From Pseudochrobactrum asaccharolyticum (lineage in GTDB: Bacteria; Pseudomonadota; Alphaproteobacteria; Rhizobiales; Rhizobiaceae), in the NCBI RefSeq assembly GCF_003314995.1, contig NZ_QNRH01000003.1:196553-260552 (forward strand): DNA of 64,000 bases, read 5' to 3'. Shown piece after piece: positions 19,310 to 27,914 of the stretch. The position numbers and the translations under genes were made by a program. Each line of letters opens with the position of its first letter. The stretch's first letter is position 1. The notes beneath the pieces were generated by a model. The model saw only the letters and a list, made by a program, of their open reading frames with translations, was not told where the DNA came from and did no database searches.

Positions 19310-20767
19310 CTAAACTGCGAAAGGGTTATCCACCCGTGGCCAGTAAGGCTTTTTCAGCTTGGTAAAAGGTACTTTATCAAAATGCGGCTGCAGAGCACCG
19401 GGTGCCGCAACATAATGAATCTCATGTGCAATCGGTTCAAAACCGGCACGGAAATGATTGCTTGATTTAACAATAACGATTTTCTTCTTCGTCGGATCAA
19501 GTCCAAGTGCGCTCATGCATTCCGGATGAAAAACCTGTGTACGTGCGCTGTTCAAAACAATATCCACGCTGCCCGCACTAACCCATACAGCATCGCCGAT
19601 GGAAAGCGGTACGATGCCAAAGCGTTGGGTTATGCCGGAACTGATACGGCGCACAGTCACCACCAGATCAAGCGGATCGCCTGAAGGCTCTCCAATTTTA
19701 CCGCCGATACGCAAAGGCAATGTTGCACCTTCTCCGGCTTCCTTGCACATACGGACTGCAATCGGATCCCAGTAAAGACAGCTGGCAACATCTTCAATCC
19801 CGCGCTCGATAATGCGACGCAAAATGAAGGTGGAATCCCCCGGCGCACCGCCACCGGCATTATCCGAGACATCAGCCAGAATAATTGGACCCTGCGGTGC
19901 CGCAACGGCATGATCAAGCGCTTCATCAATGGTCAGGTAGTCGCCCAGAAGGGTATCACGGGCATTGAAGATTTCCTCACCGAATTCCTGCGCAATTCTG
20001 ACTGCCTGTGCTTTGTCATTATCTGTGACGACGAGCATTTTCGCGCCGACATCTTCAACATCGCCCCAAGGAAAACCATGCCCGAAAGACAGGAACAGAA
20101 TACCATCGTGCCCTTCCATGGCTTTCATCCTGTCAACAAGTCCGCGTAATGGTGCCTGATGCACGCGAAATGTGCTGATCATCCGGCAATCATATAATGC
20201 CATAACCGGCTGTACGTCGCCGTTCAGTGTCTTGACCATCAATGCAAAGAGCTGCGCTGCGACTTCCTCAATATCCGTATGCGGGTATTCTTTATAAGTT
20301 GCGATTATTGTTGCATTATTGATCATACGATCTGTGAGATGGCAGTGCAGATCCAGCTCAACAGCAATCGCAATATCGGGGCCGACTATCTGGCGGATAT
20401 GCTCGATCAGATCGCCTTCAACATCATCATAGCCATCGGCTACACAGGCGCCATGCAATGCAAGCATAACACCGCTAACCGGCATGGCAGCTTTGAGATC
20501 ATGCAAAATTGTCGCGCGAAAACTTTCATAAACGGCACGGGTGGTTTTGCCGCCAGGTTCAGCTACAGCGCACAGACTTTCAACAACATCCCAGCCTTTT
20601 TCTTCGGCAGCATTACGCCAGACATACAGTTGTGAAGAACAGCAATTCAAAGGTTTCGTCGTCGCATCACCATAGGCAATCTGGTTTTCGCTGAAAGCCT
20701 CGTGACCGGTTTGCATTGGTGAGAATGTATTTGTCTCGGTATCCAGCCCTGCAATGAACAGTTTCAT
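19310..20767 (-). CDS. M81 family metallopeptidase (MlrC-like)
   Basis: 485 residues. The start MKLFIAGLDTETNTFSPMQT is characteristic of MlrC-type proteins, named after the last step of microcystin breakdown. Likely zinc-site residues are visible in the VELDLHCHLT and KEYPHTDIEEV motifs. The C-terminal MlrC_C domain begins near residue 295 (ILADVSDNAGGGAPGDST). MlrC-like enzymes in bacteria that meet no microcystin are thought to act on small modified or D-residue peptides. The ATG follows GGGGAATA. It is divergent from the M55 D-aminopeptidase gene with a shared 106-bp promoter region containing a 12-bp inverted repeat, and convergent with the lyase gene. This context suggests peptide hydrolysis after import. 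Confidence 0.88.
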   Translation of the reverse strand: MKLFIAGLDTETNTFSPMQTGHEAFSENQIAYGDATTKPLNCCSSQLYVWRNAAEEKGWDVVESLCAVAEPGGKTTRAVYESFRATILHDLKAAMPVSGVMLALHGACVADGYDDVEGDLIEHIRQIVGPDIAIAVELDLHCHLTDRMINNATIIATYKEYPHTDIEEVAAQLFALMVKTLNGDVQPVMALYDCRMISTFRVHQAPLRGLVDRMKAMEGHDGILFLSFGHGFPWGDVEDVGAKMLVVTDNDKAQAVRIAQEFGEEIFNARDTLLGDYLTIDEALDHAVAAPQGPIILADVSDNAGGGAPGDSTFILRRIIERGIEDVASCLYWDPIAVRMCKEAGEGATLPLRIGGKIGEPSGDPLDLVVTVRRISSGITQRFGIVPLSIGDAVWVSAGSVDIVLNSARTQVFHPECMSALGLDPTKKKIVIVKSSNHFRAGFEPIAHEIHYVAAPGALQPHFDKVPFTKLKKPYWPRVDNPFAV

Positions 20768-20778
20768 TCGCTATTCCC

Positions 20779-20807
20779 CATTTTAAGAAAGTTATTTTCT
20801 TAAAATG
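20779..20807. promoter_or_regulatory. Strong inverted repeat in the divergent M81/M55 promoter region
   Basis: Arms CATTTTAAGAAA (20779-20790) and TTTCTTAAAATG (20796-20807) are perfectly complementary around GTTAT. The core AGAAAGTTATTTTCT (20786-20800) matches the palindrome at 17933 in 12 of 15 positions. It lies next to the M81 ribosome site, so binding would block that gene directly. Proposed as a second site for the XRE-cupin regulator. Confidence 0.5.
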
Positions 20808-20873
20808 AAAATATGTTTACCATTCGAAAGTCAAACATAATTCCGCGTCGGGAGCGCGGTAAAGGGGAAACAA

Positions 20874-21698
20874 ATGCGTTTGTATATTTCTGCTGATATT
20901 GAAGGCATTGTCGGCGTTGTCAGTCGTGATCATCTGGGACCGGAGGGTTTCGAATATGAAAATGCTCGCAGGTGGATGACAGATACTGTTGTACACGCCT
21001 GTGAATCCGCCCGTGAAGAAGGCGTGGATGAGATTGTTCTCAGTGACTCCCACGGTAACGGGGAAAGCATTCTGATTGATCGTCTGCCGGATTATGTACA
21101 GATCGTTCGTAGCTGGCCGCGCCCGCTGATGATGATGCAAGGTGTGGAAATCGGCTCTTATGCAGGCGCTATGCTGCTTGGTTACCATGCCGGTGCAAGC
21201 CATATGGGCGGGGTGCTCTCTCATACGATTGGCGGCACAGCTTTTGCTGAGGTCAGGATTAATGGTGAGATCATGCCGGAGGCCGGTATTAATGCAGCCA
21301 TCGCCGGACATTATGATGTGCCGGTTATTTTAGCTTCCGGTGATGATGTAGCATTATCCGAGATCAGTGAGAAGATCGGTGATATTGTTCAGGTCGAAGT
21401 AAAAAAGGCCTACAGCACACAATCAGCACTGATGCTCACACCGGCCGTTGCTCATAAAAAATTGCGTGAGGGTGTAAAAACCGCGCTCGCCAAAATTGGT
21501 TCAGCCAAGCCGTTTAAACTCGAAAACCCGGTGCTGGAAATTGTGTTCCGTAATCGTCTGCCGGCAGAGTATTTATCTTATCTCAAATGTGTCGAACGCA
21601 CTGATGGGTATACAATCCGTTATCATGCAGACGACATTGTTGATTTGTCGCGCTTCATCCAATTTGTGGTGGGTTATAATTCGCGCCTGACATTCTAA
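20874..21698 (+). CDS. M55 family D-aminopeptidase
   Basis: 274 residues, full length for the family. It resembles Bacillus subtilis DppA, a zinc D-aminopeptidase that releases N-terminal D-residues from short peptides. The expected zinc ligands are present: D8 and E10 in YISADIEG, H60 in LSDSHGNG, H105 in GYHAGASH and E132 in INGEI. The ATG follows AAAGGGG. It is divergent from the M81 gene. Together with the peptide importer and the D-amino acid lyase it makes a coherent path for taking up and degrading D-residue-containing peptides. No signal peptide is seen, so it should act in the cytosol. Confidence 0.9.
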   Translation: MRLYISADIEGIVGVVSRDHLGPEGFEYENARRWMTDTVVHACESAREEGVDEIVLSDSHGNGESILIDRLPDYVQIVRSWPRPLMMMQGVEIGSYAGAMLLGYHAGASHMGGVLSHTIGGTAFAEVRINGEIMPEAGINAAIAGHYDVPVILASGDDVALSEISEKIGDIVQVEVKKAYSTQSALMLTPAVAHKKLREGVKTALAKIGSAKPFKLENPVLEIVFRNRLPAEYLSYLKCVERTDGYTIRYHADDIVDLSRFIQFVVGYNSRLTF

Positions 21699-21718
21699 AA
21701 AATATAGCGCCTCTCTTT

Positions 21719-21802
21719 GAATATCTGACTACGATTATGCTTGAGTTTGTTTTTAGACAAGCAACGCAAGCATAATCATTGGTGGGTTGTTTCCAGATAT
21801 TC
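21719..21802. terminator. Nested inverted repeats between convergent genes
   Basis: GATTATGCTTG (21733-21743) pairs with CAAGCATAATC (21767-21777), 11 bp perfect. Outside it GAATATCTG (21719-21727) pairs with CAGATATTC (21794-21802), 9 bp. The structure lies between the ends of the M55 (plus) and sortase (minus) genes and probably ends transcription in both directions, though its loop is long and there is no clean T-tract. Confidence 0.5.
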
Positions 21803-21838
21803 TTGTCGGTGGTGACGTAGCGCCATTGAAGCCTCAAA

Positions 21839-22456
21839 TCACTCATCTAAAGTTGCATAGACGAGATAACGCAGCGGGCCTTGCGTAACTGCATCAAAGG
21901 GGTAGCAGGTCGCCAGCACCAGATGAGAGCCTGCTGCGTGAACATCAATCTGCGCCTCATCCCAACGCGCGACGGTCATTTGAGTGGCACGATAGGTGTA
22001 TGTTTTTCCGTCGTTGCGGGTAATCCGAATAAGGTCACCTTGTCGGACATCTTTGAGAAAAGCAAAATGCGTATCGCGATGCGCTGCATAAACCGCCGTT
22101 CCTGCTTCACCGGCTTTTGGTGTGTTCTGCAAATGGCCGGGGCCAAAAGCCAATGCCTGTCCGCTTGCGCCATTCAGCGCAATTGCTGATGCCGCCAAAC
22201 GCGGTGCTTCAATCCGCGCTACTGGCCAGATGTCGGCCCATGCCCACGGTTTAACCTGTTCGCCTGTGGTAATACTCTGCGTAAAAGCGCGCTCAAGCAG
22301 GATTTGAGCTGCATAGGCTTTGGCATGGATCAACAGCCCTTGCCCGAAAAGAACAAGGCCGCAGGTCATAACAGCAACCGACAGCAGGACAAGAGGGGAG
22401 CGCACCCGTGTGCGCTCCTTTGCCTTAGTATTTTGGATAATAAGGATACCCATCAT
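21839..22456 (-). CDS. Class GN sortase
   Basis: 205 residues. Membrane-anchored transpeptidase found in Gram-negative bacteria with a single dedicated substrate. One N-terminal membrane helix (about 22-42) is followed by the sortase domain. The catalytic His is in YAAHRDTHFAF, the Cys in HLVLATCYPFDA, and the Arg in GPLRYLVYA. Its start ATG overlaps the stop of the substrate gene (ATGA), so both are made from one transcript. The expected job is to recognise the LPQTA signal at the substrate's C-terminus. What the substrate is attached to in Gram-negative bacteria is not established. Confidence 0.92.
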   Translation of the reverse strand: MMGILIIQNTKAKERTRVRSPLVLLSVAVMTCGLVLFGQGLLIHAKAYAAQILLERAFTQSITTGEQVKPWAWADIWPVARIEAPRLAASAIALNGASGQALAFGPGHLQNTPKAGEAGTAVYAAHRDTHFAFLKDVRQGDLIRITRNDGKTYTYRATQMTVARWDEAQIDVHAAGSHLVLATCYPFDAVTQGPLRYLVYATLDE

Positions 22457-24699
22457 GCATTCTCTTTGCGGCGTGCTAACCAGAAGATGAGAAACCCGAT
22501 GAACATGACGCTTAATCCCTGAAGCATATTCAGCATTGCCGGTGTTGCGGTTTGTGGCAGCGGCATGGTGGCTGCCGGAGTGACAGGTGAGGCGGGGCGG
22601 TTTTTGCTTTGAACCACGATCTGCTCTTTGCCTGCATCAGCATGGTCAAGCACACTGCGATCTGCACGAATGCCGAACAATGTCTCAAAGTCCCATCCGG
22701 CCGGAAGCTGCAAAGGAATATCAGCGCGTGTGAGCGGGACGTTTACAGGGCGGCTTGGTGTCCGATCGACGGCAACAAGGCTCGTCAGACGTGTTACCAG
22801 ATGATGTTCCAGTGCGAGGCTGAGGATACGTGTATCGGCTGCCAGTGCTGTAATCTTGCCGAGTTTCATGTCCACTTCAGCATCGTCGATCTTGCGGCGA
22901 GCCCAAATTTTGGAAATGCCTTCCGCCGGACTGGCTGCATCAAGCGGCAGGGTTACTGTCCATGGGCGGTTTCCGACTGTGCCTTCAATCGTCATCGTAC
23001 CGCTCACCTGTTTTGTGCGTGCAGCGAGCACCAATGGTTCACCCTGATAAAGATCAGGAAGCAGCCCCGGTGTCAGACTGATACCCTCCTGCGAGAAGCT
23101 GGCTTTTACATTGGTAACAATCGGGCTTTCGAGCTTCTCGAACAGTTCACGCATGCGTTCATTAACTTCTTCCACCGCGCCGATATGGGTGAAGGTGCCA
23201 CGGCCAAGTTCAGAGGCCTTATTCATCAGATAGGTGTTGGGTGCTGAGCCGATACCAACCATGAAGAGGCGGGAGCGGTCACGGCGTGATGCAATGACAT
23301 CAAGCATTTGCCGTTCATTGCTGATCTCGCCATCGGTCAGAAACACGATCTGGCGCAAACCATCTTTTTGGTGGCTGTCATCAAGCGCTGCGTGCAGTGC
23401 TGGCAGCATTTCTGTTCCACCGACCGCTTCCAGTGTGGCGACATAGTCGCGGGCATTGGTAATATTGAGCGCTGTAGCAGGGACAGAGTCATCAAAAAAC
23501 TTGGTCAGCGTGTCATCAAAACGAATGACATTGAAGCGGTCAGTGGGTTTCACACGGGAGAGGGCATAATCAAGGCTGGCTTTGGCCTGTCTCATCGAGG
23601 TTCCGCCCATCGAGCCGGAATTGTCGATAACAAAAACGATCTCTCGCGACACATTTGCAGAGCTTTTGACAAGCGGCGGGGTCACATAAGCCAGCAGGTA
23701 ATCATCATTGCCAACACGTTCACGGAACAGGCCGACAGTGGGCATTTCGGATTCAGCCGCTTGCCATTCGAGGACGAAGTCACGATCTGCCGCAGCCTCA
23801 CCAGCCAGAGTGATCTTTGATGTCTGCTCATTCTGCTGATCAATCTGGACAGGATGATACAGGCTTTTAATATAGGTAGCAGGAAAACCGGCTTTGAGGT
23901 TGAGCGTAATTGTCACCGGATTGATACGATCTTCGTCCGGCATCACGAGGGGCGTTTCAATGGCATCATTGTCTGAGCCCTGTGTTGGGTTTGCCTTCTG
24001 CTGTCCCCAGCCGCCCTGCATATCTGCTGTTTCAACAATCGGTTCAATGTTTTCAGGGTTGTAGCGCGGTGCAACAACGAGCGGCACACGCAGAGAAAAG
24101 CGATTATCACTCAGGCGAACTGCCTGCTGATATTCAATCTGGATGATGACTTTTTCATTCGGACCAAGATTAGCAACCGCGTTGGTAAAAATGTTTGGCC
24201 GTTGTTGTTCAATGAGGGCTGTCTTCTTGCCTTCGCTCTTGGCTTTCTCATAGATTTCGCGTGCGGCCTTTTTTTCTTTGATGTCTGCAACGATTACGCG
24301 GTCGCCGACAATCATCTTCAGGGAATAGACCGCACTATCGTCAGGCAGCGGAAAGACATAGAGCCCTTCGACCCAATTGTTGGTCGGGTTTTCAAAAATC
24401 TGGCTGAGGCGGGCGCGGGCGGTAGGGCCGCTGACATCAATGTTGAAATCTGTGGCAAGGCGTGGCGCTTCCACATATTGACCGGCTTCACCGCTTTGCA
24501 GCAGCAGGCTGCCGCTTTGTACGGCATTGGGTGTCATATAGGCCGGTGTTTCAGCGCGGGCTGAAGCCATATTGAGCAGCGAGAGGGCGACGGCCAGAAT
24601 TGGCAGGATCAGCATATTCACAAACCAGATGAGTTTGCAGAATTGCGAGAGACTGACCGCATTTGCGTTGCTACGGGAATGTCTGATGGCGGGCGACAT
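22453..24699 (-). CDS. Sortase substrate with VIT and von Willebrand A domains (marine proteobacterial sortase target type)
   Basis: 748 residues from the ATG at 24697-24699, which has AGGAG 9 bases upstream; the frame extends 36 codons further but with no ribosome site. Order of features: N-terminal hydrophobic signal region ending ASARAET, VIT domain (about 60-200, with YVFPLPDDSAVYSLKM), vWA domain (about 355-530) with the metal-site motif VIDNSGSMGG, a beta-rich region, then a sorting signal: LPQTA, a hydrophobic helix and the basic tail WLARRKENA. The protein is exported and then presumably processed by the neighbouring sortase. vWA proteins bind other proteins through a metal ion; the partner here is unknown. 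Confidence 0.92.
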   Translation of the reverse strand: MSPAIRHSRSNANAVSLSQFCKLIWFVNMLILPILAVALSLLNMASARAETPAYMTPNAVQSGSLLLQSGEAGQYVEAPRLATDFNIDVSGPTARARLSQIFENPTNNWVEGLYVFPLPDDSAVYSLKMIVGDRVIVADIKEKKAAREIYEKAKSEGKKTALIEQQRPNIFTNAVANLGPNEKVIIQIEYQQAVRLSDNRFSLRVPLVVAPRYNPENIEPIVETADMQGGWGQQKANPTQGSDNDAIETPLVMPDEDRINPVTITLNLKAGFPATYIKSLYHPVQIDQQNEQTSKITLAGEAAADRDFVLEWQAAESEMPTVGLFRERVGNDDYLLAYVTPPLVKSSANVSREIVFVIDNSGSMGGTSMRQAKASLDYALSRVKPTDRFNVIRFDDTLTKFFDDSVPATALNITNARDYVATLEAVGGTEMLPALHAALDDSHQKDGLRQIVFLTDGEISNERQMLDVIASRRDRSRLFMVGIGSAPNTYLMNKASELGRGTFTHIGAVEEVNERMRELFEKLESPIVTNVKASFSQEGISLTPGLLPDLYQGEPLVLAARTKQVSGTMTIEGTVGNRPWTVTLPLDAASPAEGISKIWARRKIDDAEVDMKLGKITALAADTRILSLALEHHLVTRLTSLVAVDRTPSRPVNVPLTRADIPLQLPAGWDFETLFGIRADRSVLDHADAGKEQIVVQSKNRPASPVTPAATMPLPQTATPAMLNMLQGLSVMFIGFLIFWLARRKENA

Positions 24700-24866
24700 G
24701 ATGTTGCTCCTGTATCTGTCGGATAATTGGAGACAATTTCGCCGGAATGCTGGTTTGCTGCCAGCGTAAGCTTTGCCAAGTTTTGTCCGTAGTTTGCCGC
24801 AAGCCACCTTGCAGGCTCCGCTTATGTGTGGAATTGTGAAAGAAAGTACGGATTCAGGAAATTTAC

Positions 24867-25631
24867 ATGTCTCAACACGATGCGGTTTTGTCCGATCAAC
24901 TCAATCTCCGTGTCGCTGAACGTGTGCGTGAGGAGATTGCGCGCCGCAGAATTTCCCGCCAGCATCTGGCAGATGAGGCACGTATCAGCCTCTCGACACT
25001 TGAAAAAGCGCTGTCAGGGCATCGCCCTTTTACGCTCGCTACCATTATCCGGCTTGAGCAGGCTATGGGGTTTGAACTGCGCGATCAGACGGAAACTGAA
25101 AAGCCGAAGCTTGCCATTTCCAACGGACATGCGGCGGAAGAGCTTGGCTCTTATTCACGCGCTGCCGTTTCGTGGCTGGAAGGGACATTTCTCACGTTGC
25201 GTCCTTCTTTTGGTAATCACGGCGATATTTTTGCTTACTGCACGGATATTGTCTGGGATGCAGGGAACGCGCATCTCAAATTCGAAGAACGCGAGCGTAC
25301 TGATGCATCCTTTTCACAGCGTGGTTGCGTTTCAGTCCCGCATCTCTCTGGACATGTCTATCTTGTGACCAATACGTCCGGTCAGTACCGGATGGCTGTT
25401 CTTTCGCGTCCAAGCATTGCTGGTGAAATGTATGGTATTCTGACGACCCTGCGTGCAGGGCAGGGGGCGCAATTGACACCGGTATCCGTGCCTTTGGTGC
25501 TTGTTCCGATGAAGGTTTTTGAAGCACCGGTTTTTGGACGTATCACACGCTTAGATCAGGCCTATGATCAGTATTCGCGCTTTCTTAACAAAACGATCGG
25601 CGATGGTTATGCGAGTTTTGTGATGTCATAA
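24867..25631 (+). CDS. XRE-type DNA-binding protein divergent from the sortase operon
   Basis: 254 residues. The N-terminal 70 residues form an XRE helix-turn-helix (RVREEIARRRISRQHLADEA, then ISLSTLEKALSG). The remaining 180 residues are a conserved-looking domain I do not recognise; it contains GSYSRAAVSWLEGTFLTLRP and GHVYLVTNTSGQYRMAVLSR, which read like a beta-rich ligand-binding fold. The ATG follows AGGAAATTTAC. It is transcribed away from the sortase substrate gene across a 167-bp gap, so it is the obvious candidate regulator of that pair. Confidence 0.75.
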   Translation: MSQHDAVLSDQLNLRVAERVREEIARRRISRQHLADEARISLSTLEKALSGHRPFTLATIIRLEQAMGFELRDQTETEKPKLAISNGHAAEELGSYSRAAVSWLEGTFLTLRPSFGNHGDIFAYCTDIVWDAGNAHLKFEERERTDASFSQRGCVSVPHLSGHVYLVTNTSGQYRMAVLSRPSIAGEMYGILTTLRAGQGAQLTPVSVPLVLVPMKVFEAPVFGRITRLDQAYDQYSRFLNKTIGDGYASFVMS

Positions 25632-25714
25632 TTGTGAGCGCGGCTGCATCGCATGTTAAAGCAGTGCCGATAGTTATGAAACGAATTCTTTATATTCCAA
25701 CAACCTGCAGGATC

Positions 25715-26443
25715 TTAAGCGCTGAAAACCTGCCGGAACTGCGAAATTTGTGCAAAAGCGGCCGAGCGCACTCGACCAAGCTTGCTGCTATCCACCACCA
25801 GATAAGACTCAATTGCGCGCGTGATTGCCATTTGTTTGAGCGGCACTTCATGGAAATGCGAGCATGTCACACCATGCGTCTCATGCACACCGCCTGCAGA
25901 GATAAAAGCCTTATTAATGTTGAGTTTTTTCAGTGTCTCAATTCCCTCTTCACCGGAGAAAGAGGCTGCGGAACGATGAAAGACACCGCCAAGTACGATC
26001 AGCCGGACATCTTCACGCACTGAGAGAATTTCAGCAATATTGAGCGAGTAGCACACCACAGTCACCGATTTATTCTCCGGCACCAGACGGGCGAGATGCG
26101 GCATGGTCGTGCCGCAATCGATGAAAATTGTATCATGCTCTTCAATCAAAACGGCAGCTTCAGCGCAAGCCTGCGCTTTAGCCGCGGCATGGCAGTCGCT
26201 TTCCTGCTCAAGACTATAATCACTGCCGCCCGCACCGTCCTGCGCAGAGATGATATAGCCGCCGAGACAATGAAACCCGCCGATAGCACCATTGGCAGAC
26301 CCTTGCGGTGCCATATCCCGCCGGATTGTGATCTCTGATACGCCGAGCTGTGCAGCTGCATCACGCAGGCGCATCACACCGTGTTTTGCCATTAATCCGG
26401 CGAGCTCTGAAAGACGTTCATCCCTGCGACTGGTTCTGCTCAA
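25715..26443 (-). CDS. DeoR-family transcriptional regulator
   Basis: 242 residues. N-terminal DeoR-type helix-turn-helix (about 8-45: LMAKHGVMRLRDAAAQLGVS then EITIRRDM), followed by the DeoRC sugar-phosphate sensor domain with FIDCGTTMPHLARLV, VLGGVFHRSAASFSGEEGIE and the C-terminal LVVDSSKLGRV motif. Such proteins repress sugar or nucleoside catabolic operons until a phosphorylated intermediate binds. It is divergent from a sugar importer-kinase-aldolase operon, so deoxyribose 5-phosphate is a likely inducer, as for E. coli DeoR. I leave the symbol blank because orthology is not shown. Confidence 0.9.
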   Translation of the reverse strand: MSRTSRRDERLSELAGLMAKHGVMRLRDAAAQLGVSEITIRRDMAPQGSANGAIGGFHCLGGYIISAQDGAGGSDYSLEQESDCHAAAKAQACAEAAVLIEEHDTIFIDCGTTMPHLARLVPENKSVTVVCYSLNIAEILSVREDVRLIVLGGVFHRSAASFSGEEGIETLKKLNINKAFISAGGVHETHGVTCSHFHEVPLKQMAITRAIESYLVVDSSKLGRVRSAAFAQISQFRQVFSA

Positions 26444-26598
26444 TGGTTTTCCTCTGATTTAACGACCAAAGATAACTGCTCTGTCTGTTTGTCCGGCCTG
26501 GTTTCCAAACAAAAAACCGGCTTCCGCTTTGTCTGGAGGTGTTCATTACCCGTTACAATGAATTTTACACTCTTGACACATTAAACATTTTAGTGAAA

Positions 26599-26643
26599 CG
26601 ATCAAAACATAATGATCGGATAATAACAAAATAAAAGCGATCA
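26599..26643. promoter_or_regulatory. Repeated CGATCA motifs in the DeoR/sugar operon divergent region
   Basis: CGATCA (26599-26604) and its complement TGATCG (26613-26618) form an inverted repeat with an 8-base spacer, and a third CGATCA lies at 26638-26643, just before ATGTTTCG. A TTGACA hexamer lies at 26573. The rest of the 286-bp gap shows no gene. These repeats are the best operator candidates for the neighbouring DeoR-type protein. Confidence 0.4.
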
Positions 26644-26729
26644 TGTTTCGGGAGATGTCCAAAGCTCAAAGCTGAGGAAATTTCCTGATCATCAGAGTTT
26701 AACAGACATAGTTTTTCAGGGAGGATCAC

Positions 26730-27776
26730 GTGAAAAAACTTCTGGCTTCTGTCGCAGTCGCAATGTCGATTGCTATGCCGTCCGCTTTCGCGGAAGGTGT
26801 CATCGATACATCCAAGGTCAATAAAGACCTCATCACCACCGCTAATGACAAGAAATATACCATTGCGACCGTTGTTAAGGTCGATGGTATTGCCTGGTTC
26901 GATCGTATGCGCGACGGTGTCGCTCAGTTTAAAGACGAAACCGGCCATGATGTATGGATGGTTGGACCAAGTCAGGCTGACGCGGCCGCTCAGGTACAGA
27001 TTGTTGAAAACCTGATCGCACAGGGTGTCGACGCTATCACCATCGTGCCGTTTTCGGTGGAAGCGGTTGAACCGGTTCTGAAAAAAGCGCGCGAACGCGG
27101 TATCGTGGTTATCTCTCACGAAGCTTCCAACATCAAAAACGTCGATTATGATATCGAAGCTTTTGACAATAAGGCTTACGGCGCCAATCTGATGAAACAG
27201 CTTGGCGAATATATGGGCGGCAAGGGCAAATATGTTGCCACCGTCGGCAGTCTGACTTCAAAGTCCCAGATGGACTGGGTTGATGGCGCGATTGAATATC
27301 AAAAAGCCAATTTCCCTGAGATGTCGCAGGCAACAGAGCGTTTGGAAACCTATGACGACGCAAATACCGACTATACCAAGTTAAAAGAAGCGATGACCAC
27401 CTATCCGGATATTACCGGTATTCTGGGTGCGCCGATGCCAACTTCAGCTGGTGCCGGTCGTCTGATCGCTGAAGGCGGTCTGAAGGGTAAGGTTTTCTTT
27501 GCGGGGACAGGTCTGCCGTCGGTTGCCGGTGAGTATCTCAAGAATGACGATATCCAGTATATCCAGTTCTGGGATCCTGCTGTTGCCGGTTATGCAATGA
27601 ATATGCTGGCCGTTGCCGCTCTGGAAAAGAAGAACGACCAGATCAAAGCCGGTCTTGACCTCGGCCTTGCCGGTTACAATGCGCTGCTCGCACCGGATGC
27701 AGCACAGCCAAACCTGCTCTATGGCGCAGGCTGGGTTGGTGTAACCAAAGACAATATGGCTGAATACGACTTCTGA
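26730..27776 (+). CDS. Periplasmic sugar-binding protein (Peripla_BP_4, RbsB/LsrB-like)
   Basis: 348 residues. GTG start preceded by GGGAGGATCAC; signal peptide MKKLLASVAVAMSIAMPSAFA. The mature protein has the two-lobed fold of sugar-binding proteins of the ribose/autoinducer-2 group: VDAITIVPFSVEAVEPVLKK, GIVVISHEASN and GILGAPMPTSAGAGR. It delivers the sugar to the ATPase and two permeases encoded next. Because the operon also encodes a PfkB kinase, deoxyribose-phosphate aldolase and an aldehyde dehydrogenase, the ligand is probably 2-deoxyribose or a deoxynucleoside-derived sugar. That is inferred from context, not from ligand-contact residues. Confidence 0.9.
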   Translation: MKKLLASVAVAMSIAMPSAFAEGVIDTSKVNKDLITTANDKKYTIATVVKVDGIAWFDRMRDGVAQFKDETGHDVWMVGPSQADAAAQVQIVENLIAQGVDAITIVPFSVEAVEPVLKKARERGIVVISHEASNIKNVDYDIEAFDNKAYGANLMKQLGEYMGGKGKYVATVGSLTSKSQMDWVDGAIEYQKANFPEMSQATERLETYDDANTDYTKLKEAMTTYPDITGILGAPMPTSAGAGRLIAEGGLKGKVFFAGTGLPSVAGEYLKNDDIQYIQFWDPAVAGYAMNMLAVAALEKKNDQIKAGLDLGLAGYNALLAPDAAQPNLLYGAGWVGVTKDNMAEYDF

Positions 27777-27790
27777 TTTGTCATGAGCCG

Positions 27791-27824
27791 GAGGCGGCTG
27801 CAATTTTGTTGCCGCCTCTGTTTC
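27791..27824 (+). terminator. Hairpin after the sugar-binding protein gene
   Basis: GAGGCGGC (27791-27798) and GCCGCCTC (27811-27818) form an 8-bp stem with a 12-base loop, followed by TGTTTCTTT. It lies 14 bp after the stop codon and before the ATPase gene, so it likely acts as a partial terminator or mRNA stabiliser, letting the binding protein be made in excess. Confidence 0.65.
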
Positions 27825-27914
27825 TTTAATGGTCGCATTTCATAGTCGTCAATTTGACTGTGAAATGCTCCGGCTCTGCGGGAACATATCCGTTCTGTCA
27901 CAGGCAGGAATAAT

